From positions 209,766 through 273,765 of the forward strand of contig CAJUPB010000001.1 in assembly GCA_910588155.1 (NCBI GenBank): a stretch of DNA of 64,000 bases, given 5' to 3'. The stretch comes from an uncultured Christensenellaceae bacterium (lineage in GTDB: Bacteria; Bacillota; Clostridia; Christensenellales; Pumilibacteraceae). The position numbers were made by a program, and so were the translations under genes. The notes beneath the pieces were generated by a model. The model had not been told where the DNA came from. It ran no database searches and saw only the letters and a list, made by a program, of their open reading frames with translations. Positions 52,917-61,100 of this stretch are shown piece by piece; position 1 is the stretch's first letter, and every line of letters starts with the position of its first letter.

Positions 52917-53648
52917 ATGAGTATTCTCGACAGTTGCCTATTCAAAAAGCCGATTGCGTACAGAGGGCTTCACAATGCCGAGTATCCCGAGAATTCCACG
53001 GGCGCTTTTGAGAATGCCATAAAGCACGGCTTTCCAATCAAACTTGACGTGCAATGTATAAACGACGGTTCGGTCGTGGTTTTCAGGGACAGCAAATTAA
53101 GCAGAATGACGGGAAAAGACGGCTATGTCAGCACTTTGGAAAAAAGCCAATTGAAAGACACCCGTCTCGGCGAAACGGAATACTGTATTCCGACGCTCGA
53201 AGAAGTTCTCGAACTTGTAAACGGAAAAGTTCCTATTTTGGTGGAAATAGAAAGCGAGGACAAAATAGGCCGTCTGGAAAAGAGAGCGGAGGAAATTTTG
53301 AAAGCGTACGGCGGAGACTTTGCCGTTCAGTCGTTCAACCCCTATTCTCTCGGATATTTCAAGCAAAACGCTCCGCACGTTATGCGCGGACAGCTCTCCA
53401 CAGTTTTCACGAAAAAAGAAGTCCCGTCGTTTTTCAAACGTCGCGCACTGACGCGAATGTCTTTAAACAATATTTCGCAACCCGACTTCATTTCTTACAA
53501 TGCGGAATTTTTGCCGAACAAATACGTATCCAAAATCGGTTTGCCAACCCTCGCCCAGCCCGTACGCAGCCAGAGTCAAGCCGACAAGTTATCGGAATAT
53601 TGCGATAACATTATTTTCGAAAAATTCATTCCGGACTGCGCCAAATGA
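52917..53648 (+). CDS. GDPD-fold protein lacking catalytic residues
   Basis: The 243-residue protein has the TIM-barrel layout of glycerophosphodiester phosphodiesterases, seen in IAYRGLHNAEYPENSTGAF, IKLDVQCINDGSVVVFRD and PTLEEVLELVNGKVPILVEI. However, the first catalytic histidine (HRG) is Y15, the metal-binding glutamate (ExD) is K42, and the second catalytic histidine (HD) is R57; only D44 and E110 remain. Codons are TAC, AAA and AGG, so more than one base change is involved. It probably binds a ligand without hydrolysing it, or has a new activity. It is followed, with ATGA overlap, by a GtrA gene. Confidence 0.85.
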   Translation: MSILDSCLFKKPIAYRGLHNAEYPENSTGAFENAIKHGFPIKLDVQCINDGSVVVFRDSKLSRMTGKDGYVSTLEKSQLKDTRLGETEYCIPTLEEVLELVNGKVPILVEIESEDKIGRLEKRAEEILKAYGGDFAVQSFNPYSLGYFKQNAPHVMRGQLSTVFTKKEVPSFFKRRALTRMSLNNISQPDFISYNAEFLPNKYVSKIGLPTLAQPVRSQSQADKLSEYCDNIIFEKFIPDCAK

Positions 53649-54169
53649 ACGAGTTCTTCAATGCATTAAAAAACAAACGAGCGCGCAAAGAATTTATAAA
53701 GTCGGTCATTATAGGTTTTGTAGGCGGCGCAATCGACTTTCTTGTCGTTGCGGTCATTTTGTATATAGAGGGTCACGAATATTATCCGAACTTCTTTTCG
53801 GTTTTTGCGGGAACGACGATTTCGGGCGTGCCGCACAACCCGCCCACTTCGATTTATCTTCTTGCCAACATCGTTGGCTTCGTGATTTCTTTCGTATTCA
53901 ATTACGCTATGTGCTGTTTCTTCGTTTACGAATACGGCAATGTCGGAAGAAACAAAAAGGGACTTTTGAAATTCGCATTGTTTGCGGGTATCGGACTTGC
54001 AATCACCACGCTTGCCTCCCTCATCGGTTTCGCTTTACTTTCCGGCAACGTATGGTGGGTCAAAATCATCACGACGATATTGGTGGCGCTGTTCAACTTC
54101 TTTACGAGAAAATACTTCATATTCAACATCGCGCTCATAAGAGACGACGAAAACACGATACAGCTTTGA
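53645..54169 (+). CDS. GtrA family membrane protein
   Basis: The 174-residue protein has four membrane helices and the GtrA pattern: KEFIKSVIIGFVGGAIDFLV, LLANIVGFVISFVFNYAMCC and KFALFAGIGLAITTLASLIG, and a last helix ending FNFFTRKYFIF, the usual N-F-xxR/KxxxF signature. GtrA proteins help move lipid-linked sugars across the membrane for wall or surface polysaccharide. The insertion GHEYYPNFFSVFAGTTISG between helices 1 and 2 lengthens it. It is translationally coupled to the GDPD-like gene. Confidence 0.88.
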   Translation: MNEFFNALKNKRARKEFIKSVIIGFVGGAIDFLVVAVILYIEGHEYYPNFFSVFAGTTISGVPHNPPTSIYLLANIVGFVISFVFNYAMCCFFVYEYGNVGRNKKGLLKFALFAGIGLAITTLASLIGFALLSGNVWWVKIITTILVALFNFFTRKYFIFNIALIRDDENTIQL

Positions 54170-54185
54170 CTGTCCGAAACAAAAT

Positions 54186-54213
54186 CGCGCGCCGTTTTCA
54201 CGGTGCGCGTTTT
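54186..54213. terminator. Bidirectional terminator between gtrA and the ABC exporter
   Basis: CGCGCGCCG and CGGTGCGCG pair across a TTTTCA loop, with TTTTCTAATTT following on the plus strand and ATTTTG on the minus strand. The genes on either side converge here. Confidence 0.85.
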
Positions 54214-54252
54214 CTAATTTCCGAATTAAATTCACACTTTTTGATTTCCTAA

Positions 54253-55950
54253 TTATATCTCCACTCTTTCGCAGAGCCGCGCCGCGGCTTTTTTCAATTT
54301 AACGTGAGACACAACGGCAAGCGCGAGTGCGACGACATAAAACACCACCCACGCCCCTATATATATCGCAGAGAACAGTCCCGTGGGAAAGCCTTCGCTC
54401 TGCGCCGTCGAGATAAGGATACGCGGCAGCCAAGTCGTGAAAAGGAACACCATACTGACGCCCGCATTTATGAAAAACGGCACCATACCTTTTATATCTC
54501 TCCTCGTTGCTTCTTTCGGATTGGTCCATTTGAGTCTGGGACAAGACAAATCGTACCATACGGCGAAATTCACATAAGCAATATTATACGGAACAAACAG
54601 CCCCACAGATATGACAAACAACCAAAAATCGCGGGAGAAAATCAACATAATCACGGACGAAACGGCGATACAAATGTATCCCAAAAGAATATACAAAATC
54701 TGTTTGGCTTTTACCAAGTCGTAAAAATCCACCGGCAGAGATTTGGAAAAAGCAAATGTCTCCCCCTCTCTCGTGAAACAGGTACAAGCGCCGTAATTCA
54801 TTCCTATACCCATCATCATAATCATAAACACGCTCATATAAGAGAACTGCGAATCCAATGCGGTTTCGCCGCTCATTTGTCCGCTCGTCATATTCAAGAC
54901 GGCGATTATAATCGGAACTATCACCAAAAACAGCAGGCAGTTAAGAGCAAATGCAGGGGTACGCAACGTCTGCCGCCATTCCTTTGCCACGAGGGCTTTG
55001 ATTGCTCCGCCGCTGCTTTTATAGTCGCGCTTTTTACCCGCGTCGCGCTTGTTTGTTCCCTCCGCAATTTTGGTTGCGCCGCGCTTGTATACCGTGCTGC
55101 TTACGCCGAAAGCTATTGCCGCCAGCACAGCGGTAAAGCCGACGAATATGCCCGCATTTACGAGCGCGGACATTCCGACGCTCAATCCGTATACGGGAGT
55201 CAGCGTTGCCAAACGCGCTATCGCAGACAGCGGCAAAAGTATATCCGACATTTTGGACAGCGACTCTTTCAGCGAAAGAATAATCTGCGAAAAATCGATT
55301 GCGCCGTCGGGATTGGACACGTTGCCCGACACCCGAAACATCACGAAGTAATACGCGCCGAAAACCAACGCAAACAAAATCAGAGTGACAATCGACGTCA
55401 TAGCGCCCTTATTTTTAAACGAGGAGACCAAAAACATCAACGGCATAGCGATTATCGACGCGAGCATCAAAGGCAGAGCCGGAAGAAACAGAGCGGCGAC
55501 AAGACCGACTATATAAAACAGCGCGGACATTTTCAGCGTTATGCCCATCACGACAAGACACGGAATCATAATCACAGCTTCGACAGCCATCATTCCGAGA
55601 TATATGACTGTCATTTTCGCAAAGTACACCGTTCCCGTACTTACGGGCAAGGAAAGAAAAAATTCCGTATCCTTGGAAAAATACAAACCCGTGAGGATTT
55701 GCGTTATGCCGAAGACAAGAATTATCATAACTGCCATTGCGAAAATAAACGTCAAAACATCGGACTGCAAACCGTAATCCCCCACTGTCGGAGCGACCGC
55801 GATTATGGTCGATATCATTCCGAAAAGTATCGAAATATAGAGAATGCCGAGCACTATGCCCGTGAATATCTTCAAACCCTTTTTCTCGCCGGTATTTTTC
55901 TTGAACATATTTTTTACGAGCATCCGCATAACAATCAGATAGCTTTTCAT
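54253..55950 (-). CDS. ABC exporter permease (putative ABC-2-like)
   Basis: The 565-residue protein has at least twelve hydrophobic segments and resembles the large ABC-2-like exporter permeases of Firmicutes. Recognisable parts are the FFLSLPVSTGTVYFAKM block near residue 95 and the central cytoplasmic region with ALVAKEWRQTLRTPAFALNC near 320. It overlaps the ATPase gene by four bases (ATGA), so the two form one transporter. Substrate is unknown. Confidence 0.85.
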   Translation of the reverse strand: MKSYLIVMRMLVKNMFKKNTGEKKGLKIFTGIVLGILYISILFGMISTIIAVAPTVGDYGLQSDVLTFIFAMAVMIILVFGITQILTGLYFSKDTEFFLSLPVSTGTVYFAKMTVIYLGMMAVEAVIMIPCLVVMGITLKMSALFYIVGLVAALFLPALPLMLASIIAMPLMFLVSSFKNKGAMTSIVTLILFALVFGAYYFVMFRVSGNVSNPDGAIDFSQIILSLKESLSKMSDILLPLSAIARLATLTPVYGLSVGMSALVNAGIFVGFTAVLAAIAFGVSSTVYKRGATKIAEGTNKRDAGKKRDYKSSGGAIKALVAKEWRQTLRTPAFALNCLLFLVIVPIIIAVLNMTSGQMSGETALDSQFSYMSVFMIMMMGIGMNYGACTCFTREGETFAFSKSLPVDFYDLVKAKQILYILLGYICIAVSSVIMLIFSRDFWLFVISVGLFVPYNIAYVNFAVWYDLSCPRLKWTNPKEATRRDIKGMVPFFINAGVSMVFLFTTWLPRILISTAQSEGFPTGLFSAIYIGAWVVFYVVALALAVVSHVKLKKAAARLCERVEI

Positions 55951-56732
55951 ATTTTACGTCCCTCACCGACCGAAGTTTCGGACTTTTTGACCTCGGGCGC
56001 TTCAAACGCAGGTTTTGCCGCGACGGAAAGGAAAAATTCCTCCAACGAGCCGTCTTTGGACGCTTCGCGTATCTCTTCCATACTGCCCGCCATAACAAGT
56101 TTGCCCTTGACGATTATGCCGATACGGTCGCAGATTTTTTCCGCTACGTCCAAAACGTGCGTGGAGAAAAACACGGTGTTTCCAGCATTGCAATGCTCGC
56201 GCATAAGCTCTTTGAGTTCGAACGCCGACTGCGGGTCGAGACCCGTCATAGGCTCGTCGAGAACCCAAAGTTTGGGGTTGTGAATCAGCGCGCCTATAAT
56301 ACTGATTTTTTGTTTCATTCCGTGAGAATAGTCCTTTATCGGACGGTCGAAATCTTCGGTGAGAGAAAACGACGCAAGCAGTTTTTCCGCTCTCGCCTTT
56401 CTGTCCGCGACGCCGACTCCGTAGATATCCGCCATAAAGTCGACATATTCTCTGCCTGACAGCTTATCGAATATTATGTGACTGTCGGGGACGTAACCGA
56501 TATTCATTTTGGCGGCTTTCGGATTGCGTTTGATGTCCTCGCCGCAAATTTCCACGCTTCCGTCATTGAACGGAAGTATGCCCGTCAGCACCTTTATCAT
56601 CGTCGTTTTGCCCGCGCCGTTGGGTCCCAAAAAGCCGAATATTTCGCCTTCGCGCAATTTGAGCGTCACATCGTCGAGAGCCTTGACGTCGCTCTTTCCG
56701 TATACTTTTGTAAGATTCTTGATATCCAGCAT
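55947..56732 (-). CDS. ABC transporter ATP-binding protein
   Basis: The 261-residue ATPase has Walker A GPNGAGKTTMIKVL, signature YSHGMKQKISI, Walker B LWVLDEPMTGLDP and the H-loop STHVLD. It pairs with the permease at 54253. GGAG precedes the ATG, and a hairpin lies in its leader. The C-terminal tail after residue 230 is variable and charged. Confidence 0.93.
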   Translation of the reverse strand: MLDIKNLTKVYGKSDVKALDDVTLKLREGEIFGFLGPNGAGKTTMIKVLTGILPFNDGSVEICGEDIKRNPKAAKMNIGYVPDSHIIFDKLSGREYVDFMADIYGVGVADRKARAEKLLASFSLTEDFDRPIKDYSHGMKQKISIIGALIHNPKLWVLDEPMTGLDPQSAFELKELMREHCNAGNTVFFSTHVLDVAEKICDRIGIIVKGKLVMAGSMEEIREASKDGSLEEFFLSVAAKPAFEAPEVKKSETSVGEGRKI

Positions 56733-56752
56733 AGTTACATCTCCGTTTAATC

Positions 56753-56771
56753 AAACGCCGCAACGGCGTTT
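56753..56771. repeat. Perfect hairpin upstream of the ABC ATPase gene
   Basis: AAACGCCG-CAA-CGGCGTTT, an 8-bp stem with a 3-nt loop, 21 bp before the ATPase start and 60 bp after the rarA stop. It may terminate rarA or form a 5' leader hairpin; the T-run is short. Confidence 0.5.
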
Positions 56772-56830
56772 TATATCATAATTATAGCGCACACAATTGA
56801 AAAAGAAATTAAACCTTTATTAAAAAACGA

Positions 56831-58126
56831 TTAGAAACCTTTCTTTTTCAAAAACTCCGCGATTTTCTTCTCCTCCCCGTTTCCGCTCGGAAAATAGAAT
56901 TTTTCGTTTTTCAGGCTGTCGGGCAAATACTGCTGTTCGACATATCCGCCGTAATCGTGAGGATATTTGTACAAAGGCTGCTGCCTGTTCATATGCGGAC
57001 TCTCCCTGTTCAGCAAGTGCGGCGGCACGGAATAATCCGCACCGTTTTCCAAAACGGCTTTTACCGCGCTAATCGCCTTTACGACGGAGCAGGATTTCGG
57101 CGAAGAACAGATGTGAATGATTGCGTGCGCCATAGGAATCAGTCCCTCCGTTTGCCCGAGCCGCTCATAAGCAAGGCAGGCGTTTACCGCCACGGTCAAT
57201 GCGGATGAATCGGCAAGCCCCACATCCTCGCTTGCGTGCGTTATCATACGGCGCAGAATTATCAGAGGGTCGCAACCGCTTTGAACGAGAGCAAACGCCC
57301 AATAAAGCGCCGCATTCGCATCGCTGCCGCGCAACGATTTGCAAAAAGCCGAAAGCATATCGTAATACTGCGTTTCGTCTATGGACAGCACGCGTTTCTG
57401 AACCGACTGCAAAGCCGTTTGTTTATCTATGCGAATACCGCCGCCGCTATCGGGAGGCGTGGTCAAAACCGCAAGCTCCAACCCGTTCAACGCATTTCTC
57501 AAATCTCCTCCCGCACCCCAAGCTATGGCGGCATAAGCGTCTTCATCCACGGTTACGTTCATAGACCCGAGACCGCGCACGCTGTCCGACACCGCACATT
57601 TGAGCCCCTTAATCACATCTGCGTCGGCAAGCGGTTTAAGTTCGAAAACGCGGCAACGCGAAACTATTGCTCTGGTCATGGAAAAAAACGGATTTTCCGT
57701 CGTCGAGCCTATGAAAACTATATTTCCGTTTTCAATTGCGGCAAGCACGCTGTCCGACTGCGCTTTATTCCAGCGGTGGCACTCGTCCAGCAGAAGATAG
57801 GTCTTTGTTCCGTACATTTTCCTTCGCTTTTCCGCTTCGTCTATGATTCGCTTTGCATCCGCCACGCCGCTCGACACGGCGTTCAGTTTTTCGAAAACAC
57901 CCTTTGTTTCGGCAGCCACTATGGATGCCAACGTGGTTTTTCCCGTTCCCGGAGGACCGTAGAATATGCAGCTCCCGAGCTTGTCTGCCCGTATCGCGCG
58001 GGAAAGCAGACTGTTTTTGCCGACGATATGTTCCTGACCGATAAACTCATCCAAATTGCGCGGTCTCATTCTGTCGGCAAGCGGAGCATTTGCCGATGCG
58101 TTTTTTGTAAAATCAAACAAGTCCAT
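56831..58126 (-). CDS. rarA: Replication-associated recombination protein A (RarA/MgsA)
   Basis: RarA is a AAA+ ATPase of the clamp-loader clade acting at stalled forks. The 431-residue protein has Walker A FYGPPGTGKTTLASIVA, Walker B TYLLLDECHRWNKAQ, the sensor GSTTENPFF and arginine finger region SRCRVFEL, and the C-terminal MgsA domain with FCKSLRGSDANAALYWAFAL. The usual DEIHRFNK motif reads DECHRWNK. ATG 58126 lies six bases after a -10 box and has no Shine-Dalgarno, as for lepA. Confidence 0.96.
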   Translation of the reverse strand: MDLFDFTKNASANAPLADRMRPRNLDEFIGQEHIVGKNSLLSRAIRADKLGSCIFYGPPGTGKTTLASIVAAETKGVFEKLNAVSSGVADAKRIIDEAEKRRKMYGTKTYLLLDECHRWNKAQSDSVLAAIENGNIVFIGSTTENPFFSMTRAIVSRCRVFELKPLADADVIKGLKCAVSDSVRGLGSMNVTVDEDAYAAIAWGAGGDLRNALNGLELAVLTTPPDSGGGIRIDKQTALQSVQKRVLSIDETQYYDMLSAFCKSLRGSDANAALYWAFALVQSGCDPLIILRRMITHASEDVGLADSSALTVAVNACLAYERLGQTEGLIPMAHAIIHICSSPKSCSVVKAISAVKAVLENGADYSVPPHLLNRESPHMNRQQPLYKYPHDYGGYVEQQYLPDSLKNEKFYFPSGNGEEKKIAEFLKKKGF

Positions 58127-58132
58127 ATGCAA

Positions 58133-58161
58133 AGTATACCACACCGACCGTTTAAACGCAA
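58133..58161 (-). promoter_or_regulatory. Promoter of rarA predicting a leaderless mRNA
   Basis: TTGCGT (58161-58156), 17-nt spacer, TATACT (58138-58133) on the minus strand, with six bases (TTGCAT) between the -10 box and the ATG. Confidence 0.65.
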
Positions 58162-58177
58162 TTGTTTGAGTTTCGTT

Positions 58178-61100
58178 TCAGCGACGTTTCAAAACAATTT
58201 TCTTTCCGTTTGTCTTTTCTGTCAGCGGTACGGAATCGCAATTGTACGATATGCCGTCGAGCATTACGCGCCAATTGCCATTGCCCGTATTATCTATTTC
58301 CGTTTCGAAACGCACGTCGTCGCAATCGTATTTTACACGGGCGTTTTTTATGCTTGGCGGCAGCTTCGGAGCAAAAACCAAACTGTCGCCTTTTATCTTG
58401 CAACCGAAAAACAGTTCCGATACGATTATATACGCCAAAGCTTCGCTTTCGTCGCTTGCGGTTCGGAATCCTTTTTCGGTCATATAGTAAGGCTCTGCCC
58501 CCAAGGGGTTGACGGTTTGGAACACGTCGTATGCCGTCTGCGTATCACCCATCTCGGCAAGCGCGGCACAAATCCAAAGCCTTTTCATATTTTCGTTGTC
58601 CGACCTTTCGCGCATACGCTTCAACAGACGCTCCGAATTCACTTGTTTGCCGATACCGCAAAACACGAGCCAGCATAAACTCTCCGCAGACAGAGAGTCC
58701 GAATCGACGTTTTCCAGGCGTTTCGACACTTTTAATTTTTCGTCCGACAGCTTCAAACGGGTTTCGGAATCCTTTACGTAAGGTATCAGCGCGGCAATGG
58801 CTTTCAGCAGCAAAAGTTCCGACGCTATATTGAAACAGTCGACGGTATCCTCGCCGCAGCAGGCTTCGACAGTCTGCAAGCAGTGTTCGAGAACGGAAGC
58901 TCTCTTTTCGCCGCCGACTTTGTCGGTTCTGACATAGCCCGCGCGTTCGAAGAGTATATCGCGCTCGTCGGTAAAATCGATGTATCTCGCAACAGCCAAA
59001 GGAAGAAAGAGCGAAGCCGAATGACAAGCGGCACGCTTTCCGCCGTCGCCGCGTTTAAACAGGACTATATCTCCGTCCGAAAAGCGTTTGGAACAGGATT
59101 TTAAAATTATTTTTTTGAACAGCTCCTTGTTTTCGGGAAGCAATGCCGCGCCTTTCAACAATGCGGAGGCATAGTGTTCGCCCTCGAACGATTCTCCCTC
59201 ACGCAAAACGGGCTTACACAGCAGAGAACCCAATATGCGTTGCGGCAAAGAGGCGACAAACGTATCCGTATACCAATCCCCCGTCGAAAAAGTAAACGGC
59301 GACGGCGGATTGACACGCATATCCGACTCCGAAGTTTGAAAATCGAAACTTTCCTCGACAGAAAGGGAAAAACTTACCCTCGCCGAGGACAGCGGAGTCA
59401 ATTTAATTTCCGCGCACAATATCATCGCCGGTATCGTGCCGCCGCTCTTGATTTCCGACAATTTACAAATGCGCCCGTTCTCGCCGAGCAAAGATTCCAG
59501 CGTTTGCGAGCGGGAAAAATATTTTGCGTCCGTTTCCATGCAAATTTTTTGCTTGGTCAGTATATTGACGGCAGATATGCCGCAAGAAGTATCGGACAGC
59601 GAAAGACAGCTTCGGCTCGAATCGCCGCTTTCGCCGAGCACGGGACGCACGCAGGCGGTAACGTAAATCTTTCTTGCGCTCTTTCGCGTATTCTCGATTT
59701 CGACATTCCAAACTTTGGCATTGGCAATATCGGAAACGAACACTTTTTGGCTAATGTTCAAGCCGTTTGTGACGCAAACATATTCCGAAAAATTCTCGCC
59801 GTGAAGGCAAAATGTTTCGCCGCGCACACCGAGAGGCAAAGCCGTCGCACTCCAAAGTCTGCCCGTTTCGGAAAATGCGATAAACTCCGACGGAACACTA
59901 TCCAGCGCATTGTTTTCCTGCGTAACTTTGCCGTTCCAAGGATTATCGAAGAAAGTATAACCGCCGCCGTCCGCGCGAATCTGCGAACACATACCGAGCT
60001 TGTTTGTCAAACGGTTTTCCGCGCCGCCGGAAGCTCCGAATCCGTCGCAGATTATCTTCCCGTCCTCCGCAACCGACATCGCATCGCCCTTGATTTTAGA
60101 CAAAGGGTATTCCAAAATGCCGCTCGTCTTTTTGCAAGCCTTTAACTCGGGATTCGGCGTTCTGGCAATAAAGCGAAGAGAATCTATATCGGGCGCGGCA
60201 TACTTCAAGGCCTCGTAAAACTTTTCGTTTGCCTCGCAGTCGAAGCATACCGCCCTGCCGTGCCTGTTCAATCCGAACTCTTCAAACATCAGGTTTACCT
60301 TGTTTCGGGTGGTTTTCCCTCCTCCCGATTCGTCAAAACACAGCACCGCCACATTAAATTTCAAGCCCGTCTTTTTGAGGTCGGCAAGACCTTTGAGTTT
60401 GCCGTGCAAGCGCGACAGACCGCCGCCGCTGCGCTGGTAACACAATAGTGTGTTCAAATTCAAGTCGATAATTTTTTGCAAATCGGTATCGGGATAGCGA
60501 CAACGCCCGTAAAGAATAAACGATGCCGTTTGAGATATGTCGAACGGATTTTTGGCAAGTTCGGCAAGAGCTGCTGTTTTGGCTTCGATACGTTTATCGT
60601 AACCGTTTTTAAACGCGCACGCTACGGTTTTCGATGCTTGTTCCGAATCGTAGCCCGCAATGAAAACGGCTTCCGCAATGCCGCTTTCGGAACTTACGGT
60701 CAGAGCAAGTACCGAAGCAATGCCGTTTTCGCAGCCGTACAAAAACTCGCCCTCATCGGCAGTTATACTCATACGAGCGGATTTGCGCACCGCTACGCAC
60801 ACGCAACGAGGCGCACTATCGGCATTTTCCGTGAGCAGTGCGCAATCGAGCCCCTGCAATTCGCACATCTGCTTTTCGAAGAGGCATTTGCCGAAAACCG
60901 AGTGCGCTATCACTGCCGTAAAGTCGCCGCCGTCTTTTGCCTTTATCGTTATCCTCTTTCCGTCCTCGCAAGAAGCGGTTGTCACCGTAAAGCGTCTGCC
61001 GTCCGCAACGGCTTCGTTTACCGCTCTGCCCTGCGTGACCTTGAAAGGCGACGCTATATCGAACGGTATTTTTTCGCCGTTCTTTAAAAGGTACGATTTC

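Noticed and set aside
54304..56283. 659-codon plus-strand frame over the ABC exporter genes
   Set aside because: Spans two real minus-strand genes and their junction; His/Arg/Lys-rich translation is typical of a shadow frame.
57236..58678. 480-codon plus-strand frame over rarA and the NdvB-like gene
   Set aside because: Overlaps two well-supported minus-strand genes and an intergenic promoter.
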